This document shows positions 1 through 11,102 of a stretch of DNA of 64,000 bases, piece by piece (the first letter of the stretch is position 1; each line of letters begins with the position of its first letter). The translations under genes were made by a program, and so were the position numbers. The notes beneath the pieces were generated by a model. It did not search any database. It had not been told where the DNA came from and saw nothing but the letters and a program-made list of their open reading frames with translations. Location: positions 87,957,784-88,021,783 of the forward strand of contig OW804096.1 of NCBI GenBank assembly GCA_942159475.1. The letters run 5' to 3'. This DNA comes from Sthenelais limicola. Lineage: Eukaryota > Annelida > Polychaeta > Phyllodocida > Sigalionidae.

Positions 1-78
1 GCCTGTTAGAGTCATTAGATTGATATGCTCGGCTACAATTTCGTCTGCGCTCAATCTGTGAGCTTGGACTGCTTAGAA

Positions 79-141
79 CAGTTAACTAACTCGTTGGTTT
101 TAGTCACTTAAAGCGACTGAAACCAACGAGTTCGTTAACTG
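79..141. repeat. Palindrome H1
   Basis: A 63-nt near-perfect inverted repeat. The outer arms are CAGTTAAC/GTTAACTG and the inner arms AACTCGTTGGTTT/AAACCAACGAGTT. The stem continues through AGTC/GACT to a loop of about nine nucleotides. Half-copies of the same sequence occur at 25735-25766 (same sense as the right arm) and 38227-38260 (left arm). Confidence 0.85.
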
Positions 142-173
142 TTATTTTTTATATAATTGAATGATATATACAG

Positions 174-263
174 GATAACTAACGAGTTGGTTGAAGGATT
201 GTGAATATTGCACGAGTTGCGCAGCAACGAGTGCAATATTCACAATCCCTCGAGTTAGTTATC
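174..263. repeat. Palindrome H2 with GA/GA internal loop and GCA triloop
   Basis: A perfect 18-bp stem (GGATTGTGAATATTGCAC, 196-213, against 231-248) is interrupted by a symmetric GA/GA mismatch. It resumes as GTTGC/GCAAC and closes on a GCA triloop. Outside it, GATAACTAAC pairs with GTTAGTTATC. It lies 32 bp from H1, so the two may be parts of one element. Confidence 0.85.
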
Positions 264-1215
264 TGATTTATTATATATGCTTTATATAAGGTAAACAATG
301 TATATTTTGAAGAAATATTATCAAATTACAACCTTATAATGATGCTTAATCATGTATTTTTGTGTGAGGGCTAGGCCTATCACTATGCATCACCCTGCTC
401 ACGGAGAGGGATAGGCCTACCCAGTTGAGAAAAATAGCTCACATTAACGAATCAATTTTACACACTTTCACAAGTTTAGAATCTTAAAAAATAAAGTTAT
501 ACTTTGATAAAGGGTAGACCTTGATAGAGATGAAAGGATTTTAGTCTATTAATTCATTTGAGTGAGATATTACACCTCGAGCTGTGTTGAAAGTTACGGC
601 GATCTGCAGATCATTTTGTTGTCATTTGGGCACTACGGGAAAATCGCTCACATTTTCGAATCAATTTCCAACGTTTTCGAAGCTTTAAATAGTTTTAATA
701 CCACAGTAATGCTTTAACAAAGGATACACTTAAATAAATATAAAGTATTTTAGTTTATTTCCTTAATTTTGATCTTTATTTCACCGTTCTGCCTCCGTTC
801 ACAGCTGATCAGCCTAATGGCGTGATACTCCTCAGTTGGGCCTACGCTGTCAGAGGCCCCTTCGGGATGCTACTCAGAGCGTGGAGTTGTATACGACACA
901 ACTCAGAGCGTGGAGTTGTATACGTGCACAACGTATACAACTCTACAATACGTTGTTTCAACAGCAACGCGTATATAATAAAAATATAATTTAATGAAAT
1001 GAATAGAAAACAATGTTGGGTCTTAAAGTTGAATTTCGGACGTAAACTTACCAATGCGTATATAATAAAAATGATTATTCCATTACCTCTATGAACCACC
1101 GAAAACATTCCAACAGCAGTTACACAAACCGATCTGGTCACAAGGCTGTTATTACTCCTACATGAGTTGTCACTTATAACTATATGGATTTTAAGACAAA
1201 AACGAAACATACTAC

Positions 1216-1273
1216 CTCTTGTGCGTCTCTGGCCTTTTTAGCATCATCTCCATCATATCGATTACAGTTATAC
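1216..1273 (-). CDS. ARIH1: ARIH1-like exon 11 (post-RING2)
   Basis: Acceptor CTTAAG, then [19 protein letters not shown], matching the human stretch just before the Ariadne domain. Donor GTAGTA, phase 0. No continuation is seen below 1216, so the next exon should lie outside the window. Confidence 0.93.
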
Positions 1274-4200
1274 CTTAAGAACAATATGGTATACGTCAGT
1301 CAAAATAGTAAATTTTAAGAAACTTGTTAATGAGATAAGTGTAGATCGCACGAAATCGTTAAGAATAAATGATGATGTTCTAATCTATCTATATAAATGT
1401 CAATACAACTTACCAAGAGGAACCGTGTGGTTCCCAAGGCCCCAGACACACCCAGCAGAAGTCAAATCTACACTTCTTACACACCATGTGATTGCATCCA
1501 CCATCTTTCTCTATCGTCGCACGACATTTCGGACATTCCTAGATTGACAACAATTGGAAAATATATATAAAACCACAATAAACATCATGTATCAATCAAG
1601 CACGAAGGAATAGAACCTTAAATGTGGCAATTATGTAAATTAACTTTTCTGTCTCTCACAATGAGGTGGATTATATTTACCTTTGTATTAGCGGCGATCC
1701 AGTTGGAAGTTTCGCTATCGTCATCACATTTCTTAATCCATTTCTTAAGCCACTTACATTTGACAGGATCATGCCAGTTCTCCCCGCATGAAAAACTACA
1801 ATAGAAGACAGAGGAACGGTTAAGTACCGCTTCAGGCACAAACAGAACTTTAGTGCCAAAAGGCAATAAGATTAAGATAAGATAAATAATCCCGAATTTT
1901 GATGTTATATTTTGGTCAAACATGGGTGAACATGGAATAAATTATGATCATATGGTTGCATTGGCTGGGTGGTTGATTTTTATACGGCGTATAAACAAAT
2001 GATAATTCAACCAGCGACTACAGAGCGTCTCATGATTCAACTTACCAGAAGATATGATTACAATTACACCGTACAGGTCTGGAATCATGATAGTTAACAC
2101 GGATAGCATGGCCGCAGTCTGGCATCGGGCACCATCTTAATAAACGATTACACTGGAAGTACAATAAACAAGTCGAATTTAATCCGTAACAAACAAAACG
2201 AAGAAGATTTGAAGACTGGAATCAATTCATGGTTCCCGCGGCCCAGCCAACATCAAAATTACTGTCTAATTAGCCCAGGCCCCACTCAAGTCTTTAAAAT
2301 ACACAAGGAATATGAATAATTCAGACAGCATTTCGCTTGTTAAAATTAAAGATTTTAGAGATGATTACAAAGAATACCAAGAAATTAAAATGATAATACC
2401 ACTGATCAGGATTCTCGCAAGAAATAATTGACAGCATAGGAAGTGCTGTTTGGGAGCATTCTACTGATTTTAATGGCCATCTAAATTTATTTCCAGTTAC
2501 CATAAACATATCATTATTATGGTTTGATTTCATTTAACTATCGAAGATCATGCACATAAATGAATTCGAAATATGTTTGGCAAAGATTTTTAGTAATGAC
2601 ACAAATGTATAGAAACTATTTAATTATCTAAATATTCGAATATACGAGCACTTTGACTTTTGCAACTTTTACGTTTCTACAGGCCTCAGATTGAAAAATT
2701 CTACTGACTTTTAAGGTCCTTAAAACCTACAAATCAAAATTACTGACTTATACTGACCGCGGGAACCATGAATTCATTGCCAAGGACGACACCTTGTAAA
2801 TTAGGAAAATATTGTGAAAAACTTCGAACGAACATTACAGCAAATTTAACCTTTATGTTAGCTTTAAAACTGCACTCTCAGCTAACATTGGTCAAGAACT
2901 GAACATTTCCTACTTTTTGTTCCATTCTTTTCCAAACCATCTAAAAGTCATTTGACCAACATTTTGGAGGATTTTGTTCAGTTCTTTTTGCGATAGGGCT
3001 TCTAATTCATGTATAAAGATAGCAGCAGTAGCAGAATATTGATGAATTCAGTCTTTAAGACTGATGATAACTTATAAGACTCTTATAAGTTATAATATGT
3101 GTAAATTTTGTAAGATTTTGTTTTGTCAGAATAGGTGAGAATGCAGCATTAAACCACGAGATAATATTTAGGTTATCAACGATTATTTATAATCGAATAC
3201 ACTAAATATACATCGTTATTCAGTTTTAAAGTAAAAAATATTACTACCATTACCTCTACGAAGCTATTTGTTATAAGATGTTGGTACTTTAACTTCACTT
3301 TAGGATCTGTCACTAATTTCCTGTAAAAAAAAAAGATTTCAACGCATCATGATAACAGACCATTTTTTTTGCATGGGGAACATAAAGAGCGATAGTATGG
3401 GATTATTGTTTTCAGTATTCAATTATTGTATCAACATATGAGTTTTAACAAATTCAATGCAAAAATCGGTTGAATTTGATTAGGAATTTGAAATGGGAAT
3501 TAAGAAAATTCAGAACAAATACGTACATAACCGTTGCATCATCTACCAAGATATCACAACCATGAGCTGCACAAGCGATAGTCTGAAAAAAAGAGAATCA
3601 ACCACCTCTGAAAAAATATGTCTTCATATACGATTTAACTACTGGGAGAAGACCTATCCTTTCCATGTTGTAAATCGTTTAACCAAAAGTATTTTTTATT
3701 CCCCCCCCCCCCCCCCCCCGCCAGTATGGTTGTACATTTATCATCTTTTATTACTACTTATTATTTATCTATCTTATTATCAACTAAAGATGTCCCTATG
3801 CGCCGACAGAAGTTCCATGTGGATCAATAGAAGGTAAGTATAACAAATGATATAAAGAGAAAGAAGACATATTCACCTGGCCCATGCCTTCGTCCATGAT
3901 CTTTGTGGTGAGATATTCCGTCCAGCATTGCGTACAGAACTTGTGACTACATTCAAGCCCAGTCATCATCTGTTATAAATAGAATCAGCATCAACTTTAC
4001 TGGTATAGACACATTATTTCAGCGTACAGAAACTTGATCTTGTTGGGGCGAAAATACACTAAGCACTGAAGTAAATTCTTAAGCTAGAGAAAACCACCAA
4101 GACGAAACCAACAAAACCAATTTTAAAAAGGTGTTCGATAGAAATTGAAACAATTAATAAAGTAATATTTGTTTACTTGTTCTCCAGTCAAAGGGTTCTT

Positions 4201-7200
4201 TAGGGAAGGAAATGAGACGAAAAACAGTCGAATAAACTATGTAATATTCGCAAAAAAACTACAAGAGCATTACATTTCTGTTTCTGTGAATACCTATAAA
4301 GCTCGTCATATAATAAAAGAAGCGTACCGACTGAGGAAGCTGCATGTAACATATTTCACAGGTAACTTCAGACATGTCAGCAGCTGCTGCAGCACGTGTA
4401 GTTCTCTGAAAGAAAATTAATAATCATTTTTTAAAAAAACTCCAAACACAAAATAAGAACGTATTTTATGTATAGCTACTTACATCGTCAGTCGTTCCAT
4501 TCTAGCATGTAAATATATTTTAAATTCACTCATTGCTGTATGGGTATGTATATATTCTACCGAGTATTGTCCACTCTATAATATAATTGTGTGTGAGTTT
4601 GCGCAACAATATTCTTTGCAGAATTGAGTTTACTTAGTTATCGGAAATTACATTGTCATTCATGGGACGTGAAACTATACGGCGTCCCACTGTCTATGAT
4701 AAGGGTCTTTCTTTGATGTCTCACATTGCGGCCACGATGTATTTAATCTATAGAATAACAGAGATAAGGCATAGTGACTTAATTGAATACACACCTTCCT
4801 GGTAAGTGACTTCTTAAATGGACTTATGACGTGAGCCTCTGAAAAGAGCTTGTCCTGGTCACCATCGTAATACCTGAAGGACCAAAGAAAGAAGTGATAT
4901 TTCTACTACACAGTAAGTCAAAGCACCTATTATATTGAATTCTCAATATTCTCAAACTATTTCTGTAGGATAACAGTCTATTTTAAACTAACCAATAGGG
5001 TTCTAACCAGGATTTTTTTCTCAGAGTGGCGCAAGTCGGCGATCCCAGCCCTTTTGCGGAGGGTATGGGGGGGGGGGGGGAGGGATTCTAACCAAAAATA
5101 TTTCTCAGTGGGGGAAGCTGGTGCATAACCATGCGAGCGCCAAAGGCGCAAAGCCCTGTATCTGGTTGGAGTTAGTGGGGTTTCCCCCCCTGGAAAATGT
5201 TGAAAACATAATTGATCGTGGTGCATGCTGGTGCATTTGAGACAAGCACCTACTAGAGTTTTCATTATATGTTTTTATGACGTTTATCCATTGGAACGAT
5301 TCATATTATTGGAACTATTCAATTATTAATTGCTTAATAAATAAATAGCTTCATCAAACAGGATTCAATGCAATGAATTTAAAGAAAATTGTATAGGGTA
5401 GCATGAATTATATTCAGAATATCAATCTCAGGCTTATATAACTCCTTGAATTAATGCAGGAATAATACTTTTCATTTTCTGTCATGTTAGAACTGAGAAA
5501 AGATTTGATGTCTCATTAACTTTATCAAACAAATCAATGCTTCGTGTAAAAAAAAAAAAAAAAAAAAAAAAAGTTAGAACCCCTGAGTCCAATCTATCGA
5601 GATAGAAACAATATAAACTAAAACAGCATAAAAACATGACATTATTTTTCGAAATAGTCCAAGAACAACAACAACAAAATGTCATATTACCGCCTAGCAG
5701 CGCTAGAACAAATTGCCATTAGATGTTCTTCGAATAATTCTGAGAATATGAGACAACATTTTTCACTAGAGATACTAATAATTAAACGAATTTACAAAGC
5801 TGCCTGAAGTGCTGAACAAGGAGCTGCAATGCAATGACCCGGTACAGCGCTTAAAGAAATGTTCAGTAGATCGAAAATATGAGACACAAATAGCACAAAG
5901 AAAGGGGAAAAGAGTCCAGTTCGTAAATCGCTGGATAGATGAAATGGAACCTAGGAATGAGGAAGGAATATGGCTCATAGAAACGCCTGGATGAATTGAA
6001 GGGAAGTTTTTAGTTCACAGAGGATCTTCTTCGTTTCAATCTCCATCCGAGATGCTTTTCCAAAATCAATAGTACATGGACCTTCTTTAAAATACCAAAC
6101 ACGTGTAGTGGTTATGGTCCCTGTACTGTTTATATAGACCTAGGTGGCGATGGGGATCAAAAGTGTGGTCAGTTCCCATCAGTGTCCTCGTTCATTAAAT
6201 CTGTTGTTCTTCATTAGTACAGAGATAGTCAAATCGTGTCTTTTATCCTATTTACAGATCTCTTTCTATATTGATATTTTTTATTTTTTTTAATATTAAT
6301 GGTAACCACAGATATAACTCTCAACCGCCATTCTAGAGATTTTGTTGTGATGTCTGTTGTATATAACTCTGGTCTAATCTGTATTATAAGCTAGTCTGCA
6401 GTGACTAGTCATACCATTTAATGATTTTACCTTTACAAGGTCAAGGAGGACTTGCTTCAAAGTATATTTTTAAGTCAGTCGTGGCTCCACTGTCGGAAGG
6501 ACCGAGTGAGGTAATAAACCTGTGAGACAGTACTACTCTGTCTGGACTTATTCCATCTTGTGTCAAGACTTAACTCGAACCTGGGTAGGGTGTCTACGAC
6601 GGTGCTCTAACACAATTTAGGACGGGATTTGGCTGCTTTCCGTTGGTTAGAAGGGTGTTTTCCCTGCGTTCTAAATATTAACCGAGTCCCTGTGGGAGCG
6701 GAAAGATACGAAGCCTCTAACTGCACATACCCAGTCCCTTGAACCAAATATTCTTTCGGATCCATACCTAATTACCTAACACACGGTTGATGGCGCGATC
6801 CATTGGTCAATTAACAACTATTAGATATAAAATAATTAAGACATGGTTATCTCCGTAGTAAGCTCAGAGCTCAATGGATTGTTTAGATATATAGCGGGAG
6901 TAGACGAGGTACATGGGTGACTGGGGAATGTAACAGGTGTTAAATGCGAGGTGAGGCGCGAATCAATCTAGAGTACAGGAGTGTAGTCCATAAGTAAGCT
7001 CCTTATATACAGGATGTTCTTTTTACACGTTTCTTTTCCTTTCTGATCATGTAAAAATTATTATTTCCAACGCCCGACATTCGGGTAGAAGCATATGAGC
7101 ATCCATATTTGAAATGTATAATAATTACATTGATTTTGTATAATATGATGGGGATAATTTGACATACTGAGCAATGTTTTTCGAAATCATGCTTTAGGTC

Positions 7201-10200
7201 TACATAACACAGTGTTGTAGTCATCACGAAATGTTTCTGTGGTAATACATATTTATAAGCAGATGTTTGTGATGGGGACTGCTAATCGTTGGGAAGGGTG
7301 AAAAGTTGATTCTTAAGTGGTTGAAAATAAGACTTTTTATAAGCAATGCGAACTCATGTAATACATCTGCGCGGTGCAGTTTTGAAAACTATGGCCACCA
7401 CTACTCCCAAAAGGTTTAAGTTGAGTTGAGTACAATACTGGTTATGGTGAGAGATATTACCATAATGCAGCACCAGTTACCATATAATGCGGCACCAGTC
7501 TAAATTCCATAACCAAGTACAAGAGGAGAATTCTGGGATAGGGAAGCTGTGTGGCAGCCTGGGCGACCAAGAGTGCACAGTGACCTTTGTGAGGAAAACA
7601 GGAAGAGCGAACGAGGAGTAGAATTAACAAGTACTCCGATCCTACAAAATCCAAAACATGAGAATAAATGTCACTCTCAACATCCAGAACTTCCTCAAGA
7701 TATACGCAGAAAAGCTGGTCCATATTCTTACTACCAGATAAACACATACATGTAGCAGGGAGCAACACAGCTTCCCACAAAAGTTGCTAATGGCCATGCT
7801 TGATATCTCTCTGATTTCTCAATGCTAGAACATTCATATGATTTTTTAAAAATATCTCACTAGATCCGTCTACATTGACACCATTTCTGCACTGCTTACA
7901 ATGTCAACTGCTTTTAGTAAACGGCTAACATACAATTGTAATGTAACTAAATTAATATACTAGCATACATCCTAACAGATATACACATACATTATACACC
8001 AGGCAAGTCTCACATATCTATAAACCACATTACATAACAGGTTTATTGTCAATGTGTAATACACAAATAATTACAGGGTTAAAATTAAAAAGCCGTATTG
8101 CAATACATTTTATAACTAGCTTAATACCTCCATTAAGGAAAACAAACCGAATCAACATCAACAGTGACATCTCCATATCTAAGTTATGAAGAAAAAAATA
8201 GACAAATATGTTTACATACATCTCCATGAGCTTTTCTTTGTCCCATTTGAAATGATTCAGGAGGATCCTGGTAGTCGTAGCGGGAATCTGCAAATAAACC
8301 AAAGAACTTGAAAAGTGAACGAACCCGTAAAGTCAGGACTTTCTTTTGATTAGGGAATGATTAATGACCAGCATTTCAAGACTTGGCTATCAAAGGTGTA
8401 GCTAATACGCACGTCTATAATGGACAATTATTTTGAATACTCATTACTAATATTGATGATAAATGTTCATGGTTGGGGCAAGTAAGGCTGTGAGGCTCAA
8501 CAGCGAGGGTTGGTAAATCTGTGGATAATTAATTAGCATGGATAGATGAAATAAACCTTCGCACATCCCATGCTGCCTTCAGGTGTATGGAGCAGCTGCT
8601 CATTGTTGCATGCATGCATATCAATTTACCGACGAGGTCCCAGGATATGATAAACGTGTTTACTATTGACTTGTGTTGCCATGGAGATTGATCAGCCCAA
8701 TAGTTCTCAGTATATTTAAACGTGTACATGTGCACACCTCCCAAATCCAGACAATAAGGACTAGCCCCCACAATGTGATTTCTTCTAGTGAACCCACTTC
8801 AATCTAAGCACTTCACCATAGTGGAAGTTGGGCTTATTAGTCCCAAGGGGTGTAATAGAGAGGTAATGTAATAGAGAGATTTTACTGTACACTATATGAA
8901 ATATATACATAACTTTTATGACCCTACCCACCTCTCCATTACTCTGAATGTAAACATTATATGTCATTATCATTATCATTATGAATTGAAGTGGACATTG
9001 CAAATGTATGTATATATAATGAATTATGTCTTAATTTATCGATTTTACGTTTGTTGTCAATACCCGTTCTTGTATCCTAACTATATCTTGTATTTACCAT
9101 TCCTAGAACCCCAGAAAAGGAATGACTTTAAATGATTCAGTCCAAAAAGTGCATCATTGCAAAAAAAGATTCACGTTGAAACCGTTGTGCATTTAACCTC
9201 GGGTGTGTGTGCATGGGAACATGAATCAGCACCCTGGAACTGTGGTATGAGCCCGCTGGGGATCGTTATTAAAGGATCCTGCCTGGATGTATGTTAGTCA
9301 AACATTCATATCCTTCTTCCATTTTTACTATTTTTCCATGTGAACTCATCGAGCTGAGAGAAAAACAGCATTGGATGGCAAATCATGAAATGGCGGTAAA
9401 AGAAAAAAGAATTTCCTTATAAATCAAGGAGGTTGAATTTTATTTACTGAATAATTTATGGAAGTGGTGAGACAGAGTGGACAATCACAGATAATTTGAC
9501 GAGTGAAACGAGTCAAATTATCCAAGGGATTTGTCCACTTTCGTCGAATCACTGCCATAAATTAATTAGTTTATCCCACGTGCAATTGATTGTCATCTCA
9601 GTTTTCTAAATCCTATCTGGGTCCAGTCAACCTTGAAACTCGCTCTCCTCAAAGCCAATGCATCACTCATGGAATGGCCATACCACATAAGATAAGGTCA
9701 ATACCTGAGGTGTGTATAAATAGGCCTACCAGTAATTTACAAGCTCAGGCTTAATGTAATTTCTAGAAAGGCCAGACATAGAAAGATGCCTTGGGTAAGA
9801 TCGATATGTGCAGCTTAACATTGGGGCGCTTACTATTTTTTTCTTCTAAGGAAAATATTCGTATACCTGAATTTGGAGGTGTTGAATGGAGACGGTGCCA
9901 GGGCCAGGCGTTCTACACTAGATTTATCGGGGTTCTTTTTGGCCTGCTTAGCTCGAGTTCTCCGCTTTCAGGGCAAAGGGGCGAATATTTTGTCTATGTT
10001 TTCTATAGTTTATAGTGGACACATAATTACAGAGCCTCCAGAATGCACCCCTTTGGATTTGTTAGTTAGTAGGTGGAAATAGGGCTAGGCCTAGATCTAA
10101 TAGTAATAATTTGAGTACAGTAGCCACCAAGGAATACGAATACCCCCAGCAGATATCAAAAACAAAATATTAAGTCAATGGGTCAATGGGTAAATCATTG

Positions 10201-11102
10201 GGCAGTAGAGATGGATGTTGTCTAGGCTAGGGGAGGATCAGGATGGGAATCGTAGAACGTTATCCTTTTATCATAGGTCTAGACTTATACAGAGACAGTA
10301 CATTAGGGTCTCTGACTTATACTATACAGTCTTATTACAGTAGACAGCCTTAGCCTAGCCTTAGGATAACTTACGCTTAGAAGTTGCCGGGAGTTTTACA
10401 ACTAACATTAGTAACAAACGTTGGGGATAAACTATATTCTACCTTCTCTATATTGCTACTGGGCTACACTACCACAGTGCGTCATTGCCAACTCTTTGGA
10501 CAATGACTCAATGGGGCACATACATGTCAACAACAGAAAGTTTACATTGACACTTCATGGCTATGTCAGTCCGTCGAGCAGCTGGGCCTAACCATATGAC
10601 AAAGGCTAGGAGACTATTATTTCTTTTCACAAAATAAAATGATGAAATATATTCTAAATATTACATGTTCTAAATTGGAGCAAAATGCTCTTGGCGATCA
10701 AATTAAAGTTTCTATGCAGCCTCATTGTCAGTATTTCACCACACCCGTTGTCGCGCACACGGGGGCAAGGTCGAGCGAGGGTCGCCATTTTGATTCTCCA
10801 TTCAGTCATTTTCACCAAGGAAAGAATCTTGAAAAACTAAAATAAAATATTGAACGATAACGTTTTAGATCCCTCACCTCGACTACTGCGTTCACTTCTT
10901 TGATACAATCCACCATATGCTGAACTATTTGTTCTGTGGTTAGAACCTCGAAGGGAAATTCTTCCTCGTCATGTCTGTGTGAATCGTGAGCTGATCCAGC
11001 TTCTGGGTCCATTTCCATTCCAACGAAGTCGTCGTCGTCATCTTCATCATCCATTTCTTGACCCGATTCTTCACCAAAGAGGATGTCATCTTCGGATTCC
11101 AT
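1216..11102 (-). CDS. ARIH1: Ariadne-1-like RBR E3 ubiquitin ligase, 5' part (exons 1-11)
   Basis: Eleven exons join without a frame break into 357 codons (1071 nt): 11102-10878, 8287-8220, 4873-4795, 4405-4328, 3969-3877, 3582-3527, 3320-3254, 2152-2046, 1795-1681, 1538-1414 and 1273-1216. All borders are AG/GT. Residues 1-48 are acidic and about 52-124 match the UBA-like region. RING1 uses C140, C143, C157, H159, C162, C165, C185, C190. The IBR uses C230, C235, C251, C253, C258, C261, H266, C271. RING2 uses C298, C301, C316, C319, C324 and C327, with catalytic C311 in [12 protein letters not shown] ligases take ubiquitin from an E2 onto this cysteine before the substrate; ARIH1 works with neddylated cullin-RING ligases. 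Human ARIH1 is about 557 residues, so the auto-inhibitory Ariadne domain is encoded left of the window. The segment [15 protein letters not shown] and the acidic N-terminus favour ARIH1 over ARIH2. Confidence 0.95.
1414..1538 (-). CDS. ARIH1: ARIH1-like exon 10 (catalytic RING2)
   Basis: Encodes [20 protein letters not shown] with catalytic C311, then [19 protein letters not shown]. Between C316 and C319 there are two residues where human ARIH1 has four (RNQN), a spacing as in ARIH2. Donor GTAAG splits Trp338 as TG/G. Confidence 0.95.
1681..1795 (-). CDS. ARIH1: ARIH1-like exon 9 (IBR, second half)
   Basis: Completes the IBR (C258, C261, H266, C271) with [19 protein letters not shown], then [19 protein letters not shown], identical to human ARIH1 as I recall it. 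Acceptor TTGTAG, donor GTAAAT, phase 0 at the 3' end. Confidence 0.97.
2046..2152 (-). CDS. ARIH1: ARIH1-like exon 8 (IBR, first half)
   Basis: Acceptor ACTTCCAG. It encodes [17 protein letters not shown] and VRCNCNHIF, with IBR ligands C230, C235, C251 and C253. Donor GTAAG splits Cys258 as TG/T. Confidence 0.95.
2153..3253 (-). other. ARIH1-like intron 7
   Basis: About 1.1 kb of AT-rich sequence without a recognisable exon, RNA or element. GGTTCCCGCGG near 2230 recurs in inverted form as CCGCGGGAACC near 2757, a weak sign of a short decayed inverted-repeat element. Confidence 0.4.
3254..3320 (-). CDS. ARIH1: ARIH1-like exon 7 (RING1-IBR linker)
   Basis: A poly-pyrimidine tract and ACAG precede [18 protein letters not shown], almost identical to the human linker helix. 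Donor GTAATG, phase 0. Confidence 0.95.
3527..3582 (-). CDS. ARIH1: ARIH1-like exon 6 (end of RING1)
   Basis: Acceptor TTTTTTTTCAG. It encodes [18 protein letters not shown] with the last RING1 ligands C185 and C190. Donor GTACGT at 3526 leaves phase 2, and the AT/G join gives Met200. Confidence 0.95.
3701..3719. repeat. Poly(C)19 tract in intron 5
   Basis: Nineteen consecutive C on the plus strand inside the 294-bp intron between exons 6 and 5; on the transcribed strand it reads as G. Confidence 0.95.
3877..3969 (-). CDS. ARIH1: ARIH1-like exon 5 (RING1 core)
   Basis: Encodes [18 protein letters not shown] and [11 protein letters not shown], nearly the human RING1 core, with ligands C157, H159, C162 and C165. 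Acceptor ATAACAG, donor GTGAAT, phase 0 at both ends. Confidence 0.96.
4328..4405 (-). CDS. ARIH1: ARIH1-like exon 4 (start of RING1)
   Basis: Acceptor TTTCAG and donor GTACGC, phase 0 at both ends. It encodes a five-alanine linker (residues 129-133) and the first RING1 zinc pair in [10 protein letters not shown] (C140, C143). The alanine run replaces the Asn/Ser/Gln-rich linker of human ARIH1. Confidence 0.93.
4795..4873 (-). CDS. ARIH1: ARIH1-like exon 3 (residues 98-124)
   Basis: Acceptor CTTCAG. It encodes [18 protein letters not shown] and a basic tail, equivalent to human RYFDGNLEKLFAECHVINP. It completes the UBA-like region and ends in phase 0 with donor GTGTGT. Confidence 0.95.
4997..5495 (+). 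repeat. Dispersed repeat family DR1, copy A
   Basis: Begins AGGGTTCTAACCAGGATTTT and runs through a G-rich stretch (14 G at 5067-5080), CTGGAAAATGTTGAAAACAT and AATTAATGCAGGAATAATA to about 5495. The same order of blocks occurs inverted at 14326-14950. Family type is unknown; no ORF or clear terminal inverted repeat was seen. Confidence 0.8.
5548..5572. repeat. Poly(A)25 tract
   Basis: Twenty-five consecutive A on the plus strand about 50 bp beyond DR1 copy A. It could be a retroposon tail or slippage; no body is recognisable to its left other than DR1. Confidence 0.9.
8220..8287 (-). CDS. ARIH1: ARIH1-like exon 2 (residues 76-98)
   Basis: Acceptor TTTGCAG, then [20 protein letters not shown], close to human ARIH1. 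Of two possible donors, GTATGT at 8219 is chosen over GTAAAC because only it joins in frame to exon 3: the split codon AT/G gives Met98. The exon ends in phase 2. Confidence 0.95.
8288..10877 (-). other. ARIH1-like intron 1
   Basis: A 2.6-kb intron separating the acidic N-terminal exon from the rest. It contains palindrome H3 (9453-9563). At 10781-10792 the plus strand reads GTCGCCATTTTG, which on the transcribed strand is a YY1-like CAAAATGGCGAC about 90 bp inside the intron. Nothing else is recognised. Confidence 0.6.
9453..9563. repeat. Palindrome H3 (111 nt)
   Basis: Imperfect inverted repeat from AATTTATGG to the matching CCATAAATT. The apical stem GATAATTTGAC/GTCAAATTATC encloses GA/GA mismatches, then a GT/AC pair step and a GAA triloop. 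The design matches H2 although the stem sequences differ. Confidence 0.85.
10878..11102 (-). CDS. ARIH1: ARIH1-like exon 1 (residues 1-75)
   Basis: Starts at ATG 11102-11100. It encodes an Asp/Glu-rich head (25 acidic residues in the first 49), then the [20 protein letters not shown] segment, which aligns with the start of the UBA-like region of ARIH1. It ends in phase 0 at a GAG codon followed by donor GTGAGGG. Confidence 0.93.

Larger units (their letters stand above)
1..1215 (-). other. ARIH1-like intron 11, repeat-bearing
   Basis: No coding exon was found here. Two palindromes occupy 79-141 and 174-263. A 29-bp tandem duplication (ACTCAGAGCGTGGAGTTG, starts at 872 and 901) is followed by an inverted partial copy near 931. 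The word GCGTATATAATAAAAAT recurs near 969 and 1057. Confidence 0.6.
4874..8219 (-). other. ARIH1-like intron 2
   Basis: A 3.3-kb intron. It holds dispersed-repeat copy A (4997-5495), a poly(A) run (5548-5572), two weak unrecognised open frames (5809-5994 and 7549-7755, plus strand), and otherwise AT-rich sequence with no identifiable exon. Confidence 0.6.

Noticed and set aside
1083..1170. Exon 12 of the ARIH1-like gene on the minus strand
   Set aside because: It is flanked by AG and GTAATGG, but no frame reads like the conserved RSRAALQRYLFYCNRY segment. The open frame there shares no residues with the family.
7457..7780. Facing ORFs of 107 (minus) and 68 (plus) codons in intron 2
   Set aside because: Neither resembles a family I know. 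They overlap on opposite strands and no splice signals tie them to the ligase gene; perhaps transposon debris.
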